A DNA stretch of 64,000 nucleotides from the IMG/VR virus record IMGVR_UViG_3300020448_000003, positions 1-64,000 of that record, one strand, 5' to 3'. The translations under genes and the position numbers were made by a program. How positions within the stretch are numbered: the stretch's first letter is position 1; each line of letters begins with the position of its first letter. This stretch comes from a virus. Positions 41,219 through 48,967 of this stretch are shown piece by piece. Under the pieces are notes generated by a model, which was not told where the DNA came from, searched no databases, and was given only the letters and a program-made list of their open reading frames with translations.

Positions 41219-41331
41219 TATTTTTTAGAGTCTTCCTTTTTAGACCTTTTCTTAAGGTATTTATCATACCTAGGGTCGGTTATCAGAACATTTTTCCTGA
41301 GAAATTCTTCTGAACAATCAGCTGTCAACAT
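41218..41331 (-). CDS. Small basic protein upstream of gp25 (37 aa)
   Basis: This short ORF encodes 37 residues, with a Lys/Arg-rich C-terminus (YDKYLKKRSKKEDSKK). A good Shine-Dalgarno (AGGGAG) lies 8 nt before its ATG, and its TAA overlaps the gp25 ATG (TAATG). Both facts favour a translated leader-type gene coupled to gp25. I do not recognise it. It may simply feed ribosomes to gp25. Confidence 0.55.
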   Translation of the reverse strand: MLTADCSEEFLRKNVLITDPRYDKYLKKRSKKEDSKK

Positions 41332-41352
41332 AAAATATACTCCCTGTAGTTA

Positions 41353-41360
41353 TATTTAGA
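41353..41360 (-). promoter_or_regulatory. Candidate late promoter for the gp25-gp6-giant operon
   Basis: The minus strand reads TCTAAATA, one mismatch from TATAAATA, 22 bp before the 37-residue ORF and in the only gap upstream of gp25. A second one-mismatch site, GATAAATA, lies inside the 37-residue ORF at 41258-41265, 40 bp before gp25. Which one, if either, is used cannot be told. Confidence 0.4.
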
Positions 41361-41369
41361 CACAAAATG

Positions 41370-41903
41370 TTACCCTGACAATACAGTGGGAGATCCATAC
41401 GTTACTCTACTACTACAAGGGTATCCAGAATATCCTCCTGATGGTGCACCAAGTCTATCAGTTACTCTTCCAATCGGAAGTTTAAAAGCTAATACAGTTT
41501 TAGTTGTTGCAAATAATATACGTGGATGTCCGACACCACCACAATCTTCTACAGTTAATAGACTACAGACTATTGGTGTAGGTATAATACACATTGCTTT
41601 TCCGCACGGGCACAAATAATTGATTATATTTGTCGTGGGTGACATATGGGGTGTGAACGTATCACCCATAATCATAATAGGCAATCTATTTACCTGTACC
41701 AATGCTCTAGCAGGATTCAACGCACTCAAAGGCACCAAAGGAGTGGGTGGCCATAAGCAAGTTTTATTCTTTACTTTGATTGACAGTAATATAGGTGGTG
41801 AGTTACACGCTTGTGTACTATGAATGGTACTAGGAATCGGGAATCCGTGTCCTGAGTCAGGGAGTCCGTTATGATTCGCTACTGGTAGTACCTTAAATCC
41901 CAT
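41370..41903 (-). CDS. PAAR-like baseplate spike-tip protein (177 aa)
   Basis: The product is 177 residues, rich in Gly, Pro, Thr, Cys and His, in short strands. Segments such as IMIMGDTFTPHMSPTTN, CPCGKAMCIIPTP and GHPRILFATTKTVLAF, with the closing YGSPTVLSG, resemble PAAR-repeat proteins that cap the central spike (gp5.4 in T4). The Cys/His residues could hold the metal that PAAR tips bind. It sits between the structural 1136-residue gene and gp25/gp6, as expected for a central baseplate component. The call rests on composition and context, since no full PAAR consensus is certain by eye. Confidence 0.6.
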   Translation of the reverse strand: MGFKVLPVANHNGLPDSGHGFPIPSTIHSTQACNSPPILLSIKVKNKTCLWPPTPLVPLSALNPARALVQVNRLPIMIMGDTFTPHMSPTTNIINYLCPCGKAMCIIPTPIVCSLLTVEDCGGVGHPRILFATTKTVLAFKLPIGRVTDRLGAPSGGYSGYPCSSRVTYGSPTVLSG

Positions 41904-42134
41904 TTAATCGTCGTGTTCGTCCCAAGGATCTGCCAATCCTTTGTTTGCAAAAAATCCTCTGTAAACTCCAAACCCTGCCAATATCACAGTAATAACTGCT
42001 ACTGCTATTGGGAAAGTGAAGTTAGGATCAAAGTCATAGTGAGGAATAATAGTGTGAGGGCACTCTGTCCAAGTACCAGGTAAGTGATATACTGGAGGAC
42101 AGGATAAAAATAAATTAGTAACCATTGATTTCAT
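41904..42134 (-). CDS. Small single-pass membrane protein (76 aa), hypothetical
   Basis: The product is 76 residues with one clear hydrophobic segment, about residues 41-62 (FPIAVAVITVILAGFGVYRG), and an acidic C-terminus (ADPWDEHDD). The start overlaps the 1136-residue gene by 20 bp and the stop abuts the PAAR-like gene. A role in lysis, tail-membrane contact or DNA ejection is possible, but the sequence gives no decisive motif. Confidence 0.65.
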   Translation of the reverse strand: MKSMVTNLFLSCPPVYHLPGTWTECPHTIIPHYDFDPNFTFPIAVAVITVILAGFGVYRGFFANKGLADPWDEHDD

Positions 42135-45100
42135 CAGTTAAGTCGCATTCTTCAAAATAAGGATTCCCATATCGGTTCAATGAATCATCCAAGAGTTTAG
42201 CGGATCCACTTAGGTTATTAACCCAGTGCATCCTTCCAGTAATTGGTCCTAACTCTATGTATGGATCGAACTCAGATGTCTTTCCTGTATCGAACGCTAC
42301 GGTGGAGTGAATAATACTTTTTAAAGCAGAACATCCTGATGCTCCTCTTGACCACGAAGTAGTAAACAGTTGACCAGAACATATATCATCAGATGTTAAC
42401 CCAGTACCATTATTGTCATAGCCAGAATAAACATCCAATACACCATCAGTAACGAAATTGTGCCAACAAGGATTCGGGAATTTGCCATTAGAACAACTCG
42501 ACATCTGTATTGTATTATAACCATAGTTATTGTTTTGACCCGAAACTGTAACAGAACTTGACCCATATGCTGAATAGTTACCAGATCCTAACCAAGTATC
42601 AAGTTTTTGTAACTCTGTTCCATAAAAATCAAAGGTATTTTCATCTCCCGCATCAGGTACAAAGGTGTATCCACCACTACCAGCAGAGAAACAACGTCCT
42701 TTTACGTTACTTCCACGTGTACAAGAGTGTGATCTGTCATTAGGACCTGCTGGTCTTGGTCTTGTAAGTGACGGTTTTGGTAATGATTCTAACCAATCAA
42801 TGAATTTTTGGTTAATTACTTCACCTTTTTGCGATACATCACCTTCAATAGTCATTGAAACAGTCACTAGAGCAGTCTCTTGCTGACTTGCACAGTATTT
42901 GTGTGGCAAATAACCATATGTTTTTAACACACCTTTCTGATCATATGCAACATAAGGACAAGGTATGTCAAAAAATCTACGAGTATGGTACATATTTGCT
43001 TGCATAACCTCTACACAGTCACCACCAAGTATTCCATACATCCCATTATTGAATCTACTCTCTAATTCATCAGAACTATCGGCACTATGTACAGCAGTTT
43101 CCGATATAAAACTGTCATTTTGCTCCCATCTAGGGTCTCCATAACGTTTAATATTGGTTCCAAACTCAGATGGGTCAATATATGTACCTAAATTCATCCA
43201 ATCTTCACCAACTTCGGGTTGGAAACAGTTAATTGGCAGTTGATCACCACAAAATTTAGTTTTTTCTTCGGCATTTATATCATTCATCATAATATAACCA
43301 TAATATCCTTCATCTTCACTAGCAGTATCGTAACCTGATATCGCTTCTCCAAGTGTTACACTTGCTTCTCCCATCACATCTGACACTTCTGTGTTACCAA
43401 TACTGGTATTATCAGAAGATTCCTCTGATTTTCTTGCTACTTCATTAACACTATCATCTCCACCAAATAAAATTACCTCATCTTTTTGTAAATTACGTTG
43501 TACAACATCTATTTGTGGTTTCTCACCTGGTCTATATCCTGCACCTGGATCAATAATTGTTACTGCTGATACACTTCCCTGTGCATCTAATACTACACTT
43601 GCTCTTGCTTGCCTGATTGTCCCAGAATATCCAGCATCACTTTCAAATCTTTCCTTCTCAGCTGCTTTAAATGCCTTGTGAGTTGCTTGTCCTGCACCTG
43701 GTAATCCTTCTTCTGACTGATTATTGATTTGATTATTCGTGGTATAGTTATCAGCAAAGGTCTCGTTAGTTAAACTACCTGTATTTAGGAAACCTTCTTG
43801 ACGCATTATCTCTGGAATTGATATGTTTATGATAGGATCTACGTAATCTTTACCAGAATTGATGATTTCTATAGAACCAATCTCTCCTTTAGCGTTAACA
43901 GTTGCCTCTAAAATAGCAAGATCTATGTTTCTACCTGGTATAAGTGCTCCATTATCTACTTCTACCTTCACATATGCCACTTTTTTAGGAAATTCATAGA
44001 CACCAAAGAACGCTGCTTTGTCTTCAATACCAAATCCTGCCAATATTTCTGCTACTCCACCATTATCAGAGGTATATGTGCTCTGATATGTGAACGCATT
44101 ACCCTTTACACCATTAACTGTCTGTAATCTGATGTAACCACACTTCAATTCATCACCAAAATACCTTACAGCTTGACATTTCCACCCATTTATTGTCTCT
44201 CCTATTGAAAAGAACCCAGTATTAGAGGTATATCTAAAGAATACCATAAGGTCATCTGTACCTACTGCCCAAAATGACTCTGCCATACCTGATCCAGGTG
44301 GTGCATCTACTTTAAGATGTGTTTTTTTAGTTTTCCACGCATCTTGACGCATTTCATAGTAATAACTATGGTAAGTTATGGTCTCTTGCCAACTATTTGA
44401 GTTATTTGGAGCACAAGGAGCATCTGTAGTCAATAAATTGATGCCATATATCGGTCCTGAGAACGGAAATGACGTATCATAGAGATAATAGACGAATTGA
44501 CCCTCAAAAGCGTCGTGAAAACCCAAAAATTTAGGTAAACTTGCCTTTACAGCACCATTTTTACCATAAAACCACTCAAAATTAGCTTGATCGGACAAAA
44601 TATCGACATTATCGGGATTACCCCACCCATTTATTGCTGCTGTGTTCGCTGTTTCTGACTCATAACTCTTTTTAGAGAAAGGACCTGTCGAATCAAAGGC
44701 ATACCAACCAGATCTATCTACCTCTCCAGTGTTAGTAGGTCTACCAGTTTCTACAACTTGCTTCTTTCTTCTAGGTGCTTTTGATCCAAATACGTATCCG
44801 TATATACCAATATAAGTATATGCTTGCTCCAAGGGATTTGTAGAGTCAGGCACGCCCGCCACCCCTATTTGCAAATTAGACTCATTAGCAGGATCTATAG
44901 TATAAAAATCATCTGTACCTCTTGGATCACCTGTAACTCTATAGTGATAAAGAGGAATCATATTCTCACCAGGATTCAAAACACTACCATTTGAGTGATT
45001 AGCAGGGTCTGTGGTATTTGACCAGATATATCCTAATAGTGCTATAGAACCACTAGAACTAGAAGACAGATAAGAATTAAAGTTTGAAGAATCATAATGT

Positions 45101-45525
45101 AAGTATACTGGTGTTGTGTTTGCTAAGTTTTCTTTTTGTAGGTAGAATACCTGTCTACCACTACGAGGTTCTTTATTATATCTTCTTGGGTTAAGGGGAA
45201 GGTTATCAGGTAGTTCTGAATCATAGTGATATACGTGATCCAGTCTTCTCCCAGAATAAAATCTATATACTTCTCTTCTTTCTGAATCACAGTTTGCTAC
45301 ACACGTTTCCTGTTGCGTTCCAATATAATAGACTTCATCTTTACCAAACGCTAGTGACCCAGGTCCAGAACCATCCACCCTGATCTGATATGCGTTATTC
45401 GTCATATTAGGATCAGTGATATTCCCGAAAGAGGGATGATCATCAGATGTATATGTTCTTTGGTAGTCGTGAGTATCTACAGGGTTCTCATAACTACGAC
45501 CAGACTCAATCAGGTACGCTGGCAC
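42115..45525 (-). CDS. Virion structural protein with lectin-like N-terminal repeats (1136 aa)
   Basis: Residues about 85-250 contain repeated Tyr-rich strands such as VYRFYSGRRLDHVYHYDSE, PLYHYRVTGDPRGTDDFYT and YIGIYGYVF. These resemble the DUF5648-type repeat found in secreted and carbohydrate-associated proteins. The middle has two GGxGY-like units (IEIINSGKDYVDP; VTIIDPGAGYRPGEKP), the same module as in the giant protein. The C-terminal 350 residues are Cys-containing and Ser/Asn/Gly-rich. It overlaps its neighbours by 20 bp on each side and precedes the PAAR-like and baseplate genes, so a tail-tip or adhesin role is likely. Confidence 0.7.
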   Translation of the reverse strand: MPAYLIESGRSYENPVDTHDYQRTYTSDDHPSFGNITDPNMTNNAYQIRVDGSGPGSLAFGKDEVYYIGTQQETCVANCDSERREVYRFYSGRRLDHVYHYDSELPDNLPLNPRRYNKEPRSGRQVFYLQKENLANTTPVYLHYDSSNFNSYLSSSSSGSIALLGYIWSNTTDPANHSNGSVLNPGENMIPLYHYRVTGDPRGTDDFYTIDPANESNLQIGVAGVPDSTNPLEQAYTYIGIYGYVFGSKAPRRKKQVVETGRPTNTGEVDRSGWYAFDSTGPFSKKSYESETANTAAINGWGNPDNVDILSDQANFEWFYGKNGAVKASLPKFLGFHDAFEGQFVYYLYDTSFPFSGPIYGINLLTTDAPCAPNNSNSWQETITYHSYYYEMRQDAWKTKKTHLKVDAPPGSGMAESFWAVGTDDLMVFFRYTSNTGFFSIGETINGWKCQAVRYFGDELKCGYIRLQTVNGVKGNAFTYQSTYTSDNGGVAEILAGFGIEDKAAFFGVYEFPKKVAYVKVEVDNGALIPGRNIDLAILEATVNAKGEIGSIEIINSGKDYVDPIINISIPEIMRQEGFLNTGSLTNETFADNYTTNNQINNQSEEGLPGAGQATHKAFKAAEKERFESDAGYSGTIRQARASVVLDAQGSVSAVTIIDPGAGYRPGEKPQIDVVQRNLQKDEVILFGGDDSVNEVARKSEESSDNTSIGNTEVSDVMGEASVTLGEAISGYDTASEDEGYYGYIMMNDINAEEKTKFCGDQLPINCFQPEVGEDWMNLGTYIDPSEFGTNIKRYGDPRWEQNDSFISETAVHSADSSDELESRFNNGMYGILGGDCVEVMQANMYHTRRFFDIPCPYVAYDQKGVLKTYGYLPHKYCASQQETALVTVSMTIEGDVSQKGEVINQKFIDWLESLPKPSLTRPRPAGPNDRSHSCTRGSNVKGRCFSAGSGGYTFVPDAGDENTFDFYGTELQKLDTWLGSGNYSAYGSSSVTVSGQNNNYGYNTIQMSSCSNGKFPNPCWHNFVTDGVLDVYSGYDNNGTGLTSDDICSGQLFTTSWSRGASGCSALKSIIHSTVAFDTGKTSEFDPYIELGPITGRMHWVNNLSGSAKLLDDSLNRYGNPYFEECDLTDEINGY

Positions 45526-45781
45526 TATTTTTTACAATCTCTTCAAGTTTATTTAGTCTGTAAAACAAAGCGTCAAAGACTTCTACCAGATTACTATAAG
45601 CTGATTCACCAGGTATCTTATACTTGTACATATTGGCACCACGTGCTAGTAGGTTCTCGTGATTCTTCACTTGTGTGGCAAGATTCTTTATACTCTCAGC
45701 AATAATTAACTTTTGCCACTCATCTTCTTCCTCCTTAGTCTTAAACTCAGGTATTGCGTTATAGTTGATGTTAGGATCCAT
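45506..45781 (-). CDS. Small helical protein (91 aa), hypothetical
   Basis: The product is 91 residues, mostly helix, with a long heptad-like region (about 20-85, ending in LFYRLNKLEEIVKNS). It overlaps the 1136-residue gene by 20 bp and abuts the 2OG oxygenase gene (TAATG). It probably forms a coiled coil that attaches or trimerises a neighbouring structural protein, but that is inference from position only. Confidence 0.65.
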   Translation of the reverse strand: MDPNINYNAIPEFKTKEEEDEWQKLIIAESIKNLATQVKNHENLLARGANMYKYKIPGESAYSNLVEVFDALFYRLNKLEEIVKNSASVPD

Positions 45782-46335
45782 TAGAAGTAATTTAGATTTA
45801 GAACGACTCTATTTTGTGTATTCGTACAGGATGTACCGCTATGAGGTGTATTGACAGGAAAGGTAACTAAACGGTTCGCCTTTGATTCCACCTCTTCACC
45901 TGTACCAAAAAAGGTATAACCATCATTATCATTTAGATAGAATATACCAGTAGTAGCACCAGCAAATTCATTTTCTCCATAGTTACCGACATCAGTATGC
46001 AGTTCATACCTTACCAGTTCCTTCGTACGAAAGTTTAGGTTTGCTTTAACTCTTATTATAGCACGAGGTTTAATAGTATTCAATAAAGGCAATACAGCAT
46101 CGTATGCACTACTCGTAGGTACACCATTCTCATATAACGTGTTAGTTAGTTGCCAGTTATCTAATTCATTCTCCTTTAGTTCTTCATATACAATACTCGC
46201 CACGTGAAACACTTTAGTCGAGACATACCAAGGAATATCCCCAGATAACATATATTCACGTAGGTTACAGAACTCCTGCTCCTTCATAAAGTTATCGTAT
46301 ATTTGTACTTTAGGTGTAAATTTCAGTAATTCCAT
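45781..46335 (-). CDS. 2OG-Fe(II) oxygenase family protein (184 aa)
   Basis: The double-stranded beta-helix signature is intact: H113-T-D115 in ELHTDVG, the distal His165 in NTPHSGTS, and Arg176 in NRVVLNLNY for 2-oxoglutarate binding. The length fits the compact prolyl-4-hydroxylase-like phage family. Such enzymes hydroxylate proteins or small substrates in the cytoplasm; the substrate here is unknown. It lies directly upstream of the tail block, within an operon reaching back to the NlpC/P60 gene. Confidence 0.85.
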   Translation of the reverse strand: MELLKFTPKVQIYDNFMKEQEFCNLREYMLSGDIPWYVSTKVFHVASIVYEELKENELDNWQLTNTLYENGVPTSSAYDAVLPLLNTIKPRAIIRVKANLNFRTKELVRYELHTDVGNYGENEFAGATTGIFYLNDNDGYTFFGTGEEVESKANRLVTFPVNTPHSGTSCTNTQNRVVLNLNYF

Positions 46336-46383
46336 TGAGTCGGGACGACGTTCGGGGGCACACGGTTATATAGGGTTTAATAC

Positions 46384-46581
46384 CTATTCTATAAAACCAT
46401 CAGCATCTAGTTTATCACAGATACCCTGCCATATCTTTTGTACACGTGCCAGTGGAGCACCTCCACAGACCTCTGATTTGTAGATAAGGCACCATCTAGC
46501 ACTGTTGCATATAAGTTGCCTCTCTTCTGCTGTGAGAGTGATATTAAATGTCTGAGGAGTATTCTCTTTCGGTTCTGGCAT
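46384..46581 (-). CDS. Small protein of the LTxEE type (65 aa), hypothetical
   Basis: The product is 65 residues: a strand (FNITLTAEERQLICNSARWC) followed by two helices ending in IWQGICDKLDADG. The layout (strand, LTxEE, helix, KL helix) is shared with several small early-region proteins, such as those at 51741 and 53404. It overlaps the upstream 54-residue gene by 38 bp in another frame. Confidence 0.6.
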   Translation of the reverse strand: MPEPKENTPQTFNITLTAEERQLICNSARWCLIYKSEVCGGAPLARVQKIWQGICDKLDADGFIE

Positions 46582-46708
46582 AAAAGTCTACTGCCCCTTG
46601 GAAGTAACCAAGAACTCGTTCAATCTCCTTACTGTTTCCATTACTGTCACGATAACTCATAAGTGCATCATAGCACAATTTTTGCTCTGATAGGGTTAAT
46701 TTGTTCAT
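46544..46708 (-). CDS. Small helical protein (54 aa), hypothetical
   Basis: This short ORF begins with MNKLTLSEQKLCYDALMSYR and ends with FYARTEREYSSDI. Its ATG overlaps the TGA of the AbrB-like gene, and its end overlaps the next gene. The chain of overlaps and the LTxxE start, also seen in its neighbour, support translation. The function is unknown. Confidence 0.55.
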   Translation of the reverse strand: MNKLTLSEQKLCYDALMSYRDSNGNSKEIERVLGYFQGAVDFYARTEREYSSDI

Positions 46709-46863
46709 CTTGCTCTGTCTATTGTTATAGTATCCCCATCGATACCAAATTCGATCTCATCGCCTTCCATAAGGTCTGCCTCAGAGATTAACCAGTCTGG
46801 AATCTTTACATATATCTCGCCAGTTTCTTCGTCCTCTAGGATTGTGGCGATGTTTCTACGCAT
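46705..46863 (-). CDS. AbrB/MazE-like small DNA-binding protein (52 aa)
   Basis: This 52-residue ORF has the swapped-hairpin pattern of AbrB/MazE/SpoVT proteins: ILEDEETGEIYVKIPDWLIS, then LMEGDEIEFGIDGDTITI. It overlaps the NlpC/P60 gene by 8 bp and the next gene by 4 bp. AbrB-like proteins dimerise and bind DNA as repressors or antitoxins, and no toxin partner is evident here. A transcriptional regulator of phage or host is a reasonable guess. Confidence 0.6.
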   Translation of the reverse strand: MRRNIATILEDEETGEIYVKIPDWLISEADLMEGDEIEFGIDGDTITIDRAR

Positions 46864-47272
46864 TCTTTCTGATAACATATAGTGTCGAAGGTATATAGGA
46901 TTCTACAGCTTCTATACGTGATATGTCAAATGCTTTATGATGTAATAAGTAACCATCGCCAATATAAGCAGCACAGTGATTCATACGTTTATCAAATTTC
47001 ATCAGTAGAAGGTCGTAAATCTGTAAATCGTCTATATCGAACACTTCGCCCATAGTGGATGTTTTTATCACAGACCATCCTTCATCCTCCCATAAGTCCT
47101 TTAAGAACTCTTTTGCGGTAAATGAGTAATCTTCTTTACAGGTATGAATTCCTTTAGCAATTCCAAACTCATATAGAAGGGTAAAGCATCCCCCTCCACG
47201 TGTCTGCGACCACTCTTTCCCAAGGAAATCAGAGTATTCCGCTTCTTTTTGTAATCGAACCTTTTTTGTCAT
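46856..47272 (-). CDS. NlpC/P60-type cell-wall peptidase (138 aa)
   Basis: The catalytic layout of phage tail NlpC/P60 proteins (as in the C-terminal half of lambda gpK) is visible: Cys29 in GGGCFTLLYEF, His99 in MNHCAAYIGDGYLLHH, and His111/112 at the end of that motif. The family cleaves peptidoglycan stem peptides during tail penetration or lysis. The protein is one bare domain of 138 residues without signal peptide. Its place just before the tail block suggests a tail-associated lysin, but an endolysin role cannot be excluded. Confidence 0.8.
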   Translation of the reverse strand: MTKKVRLQKEAEYSDFLGKEWSQTRGGGCFTLLYEFGIAKGIHTCKEDYSFTAKEFLKDLWEDEGWSVIKTSTMGEVFDIDDLQIYDLLLMKFDKRMNHCAAYIGDGYLLHHKAFDISRIEAVESYIPSTLYVIRKNA

Positions 47273-47392
47273 TTTTTTCTGGGACCTTTTTTTTCTATAT
47301 GGGGTACCTTAAAAGTCTTTTTCGATAATATATGTCGTCCTATACTTTTGTAGGTTACACTAAAAACAAAAATTATATGTTGAAAAATGTTA

Positions 47393-47632
47393 CTAACTGT
47401 CCGCTATTCCTACCTCATAAAGTAATCCTTCGAGAACATAATAATCTGCTAGTTGTTTATACTTAGTCAGGTTAATCTGTCCAGTATCTAACAAGAACTG
47501 TAGCAACTCTATTTGTTCATTAGGGGGTAAGGATTGCTCTTCTATAAGTGTATAGAATCCTCGCAACTTCTCAGTTAGGGTAATACTTTTGTCTGTGTAA
47601 TCCTCCTGGAATTGTTTACTATTAGTAGGCAT
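47393..47632 (-). CDS. Small helical protein (79 aa), hypothetical
   Basis: The product is 79 residues with three or four predicted helices (TEKLRGFYTLIEE, NEQIELLQFLLDTG, TKYKQLADYYVLEG). It is the first gene after a perfect sigma70-type promoter. I do not recognise it; similar small helical proteins are common near tail genes of T4-like marine phages. Confidence 0.6.
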   Translation of the reverse strand: MPTNSKQFQEDYTDKSITLTEKLRGFYTLIEEQSLPPNEQIELLQFLLDTGQINLTKYKQLADYYVLEGLLYEVGIADS

Positions 47633-47674
47633 AAGTTAGTGGGTAATTGTTATTACTTAGTGTCTACATTTAGT

Positions 47675-47703
47675 ATTATAGAGTATAAACAAATAAATGT
47701 CAA
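47675..47703 (-). promoter_or_regulatory. Perfect consensus sigma70-type promoter
   Basis: The minus strand reads TTGACA (47698-47703), a 17-bp spacer, then TATAAT (47675-47680). The expected start is near 47668, about 36 nt before the 79-residue gene. Unlike the early-region cassettes it has no adjoining inverted repeat. Confidence 0.7.
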
Positions 47704-47885
47704 ATATGCCCCTGAGATATGTGGGAATCCTCGGATATACTTGCAAAGGTCTCTGTTCTGTGCTAATCTGCTAAGACTGCTATACCTCTGCATATTTCTG
47801 ATTGTTATACAGATAAACAAAATACTTACCTATATTTATTTGTATATTTCCGATATGCTCCCATTTCTCTCTTATTGGTCTTATT

Positions 47886-48215
47886 TCATTCCCATTTAAG
47901 ATTAGTTGAAACATCGTTTAATTTATTTTTGTCTATATGGATAACGTTTAAATCTGGGTTATCCGTAAAAATAAATGCAAGTGCGGTAAGTCTAGCAGCA
48001 CGTCTAACAACTGTTTTATTTTGTTGTCTTAATGTGACCCTCCTGTATCCGTTTTCATTTAGATGGATTTTTAATTTCTTCCATTTCCCCCATTTAGTGC
48101 TGTAAATGTCCCCAAGGTTAGAAACATAATAATCTTCATAGTTCGGGATAGGTTTATACAAAATACCTTCCTCATCCTGATAGGTATTTTCATCGATCTT
48201 TTTAAATGGGTTCAT
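47886..48215 (-). CDS. NUMOD4/HNH homing-endonuclease-like protein, short (109 aa)
   Basis: The N-terminal part matches NUMOD4 (YKPIPNYEDYYVSNLGDIYS). The second part matches the start of HNH_3: RLTALAFIFTDNPDLNVIHI, then NKLNDVSTNLKW. The usual Asn before the catalytic His (NHIDGNK) is Ile here, and the protein stops right after NLKWE, without the C-terminal helix that completes the fold. It is probably a remnant or minimal homing endonuclease. About 250 bp of non-coding sequence follow, as expected for an insertion. Confidence 0.7.
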   Translation of the reverse strand: MNPFKKIDENTYQDEEGILYKPIPNYEDYYVSNLGDIYSTKWGKWKKLKIHLNENGYRRVTLRQQNKTVVRRAARLTALAFIFTDNPDLNVIHIDKNKLNDVSTNLKWE

Positions 48216-48243
48216 AGTCTTTTAACAAATAGGCGGGCGAAAT

Positions 48244-48894
48244 TCAAAAACAGTTAAACGTCAAGGTTAATCGGTTCGGTGTACTGTTTAATTCAAAACC
48301 TCGTGATAGGTTACTAGGGAATATTAATATATCGCCTTCCGATGTTGGTATGTCCTGAGTAAGGTTATTAAAAGGCGTTATTTTTTCGTGTTTTCCCTGC
48401 ATAATGGGATAATGTGGGGAACCGATTGCCCGATTGAATTTAAGAGGACTATGTTTATCTGGTAAGAAATTTATAAAATAACAACCTGAGTATAAAACAT
48501 TGCTCTGTTCGTGGGGTGCATACATCGATTCTGCTCCAGCAACCTCAATAATGCTATCCGCAAATTGGATTTCCTGGAAGTTTTTCCACTCATAGCAATA
48601 TGATTGAGAATTAACCTCAAATACTGCTTTTTGTATGGTCTCCTTAATGGTAGCAAGTGCCTGATGTTCTAATATGGCATTATCCCCTAATTGCGTTATA
48701 TTGTAGCATATAGACGTTTTTGGGGATGGGATGCAAGTTTTAGGATCAATTTGATCCAAAAAGTCAACTAGGATTGCTTTATGTTCATTATGTTTTTTGT
48801 TTGTATATTTTCCTATAGGAACCATAAACAACCCATAAACCGATGTATCCGTTACTGATTGCGTTAGATTATCCGATAGAATAGACTCATCCAT
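48244..48894 (-). CDS. Degenerate 2OG-Fe(II) oxygenase-like protein (216 aa)
   Basis: The second half follows the phage 2OG oxygenase pattern: APHEQSNVLYSGCYFINF, then EGDILIFPSNLSRGF, then NRLTLTFN. The iron ligands are not intact. The HxH/HxD motif is H128-E-Q130, and the distal His (normally in a PSxLxH motif) is Arg198. The 2OG Arg208 remains. It therefore seems unlikely to bind Fe(II) in the usual way and may act as a binding protein or have lost activity. It has its own consensus promoter upstream and the HNH gene downstream. Confidence 0.7.
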   Translation of the reverse strand: MDESILSDNLTQSVTDTSVYGLFMVPIGKYTNKKHNEHKAILVDFLDQIDPKTCIPSPKTSICYNITQLGDNAILEHQALATIKETIQKAVFEVNSQSYCYEWKNFQEIQFADSIIEVAGAESMYAPHEQSNVLYSGCYFINFLPDKHSPLKFNRAIGSPHYPIMQGKHEKITPFNNLTQDIPTSEGDILIFPSNLSRGFELNSTPNRLTLTFNCF

Positions 48895-48904
48895 AAATTA
48901 AACC

Positions 48905-48937
48905 ATAAAAAAATAGAGGTAAATTAATACCTCTATT
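48905..48937 (-). terminator. Intrinsic terminator-like hairpin abutting a promoter
   Basis: The minus strand has a 10-bp stem (AATAGAGGTA / TACCTCTATT), a 6-nt loop and a run of seven T. It follows the 111-residue gene and ends the early cluster. Its upstream arm touches the TATAAT of the promoter at 48938-48966. Confidence 0.75.
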
Positions 48938-48966
48938 ATTATATAGGTAGTTTTAAACCCTGTCAA
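48938..48966 (-). promoter_or_regulatory. Perfect consensus sigma70-type promoter upstream of the degenerate oxygenase
   Basis: The minus strand reads TTGACA (48961-48966), a 17-bp spacer, then TATAAT (48938-48943). The -35 begins 1 bp after the stop of the 111-residue gene and the -10 abuts the hairpin, so the transcript would begin inside or at the stem. Confidence 0.65.
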
Positions 48967-48967
48967 A

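Noticed and set aside
47653-47793. A 46-residue minus-strand ORF in the gap before the 79-residue gene
   Set aside because: No ribosome binding site, and its second half contains the perfect sigma70 promoter at 47675-47703. The composition does not look like its neighbours.
47700-47860. Possible tRNA or structured RNA in the gap after the HNH gene
   Set aside because: No cloverleaf, T-loop or CCA-type end could be drawn on either strand.
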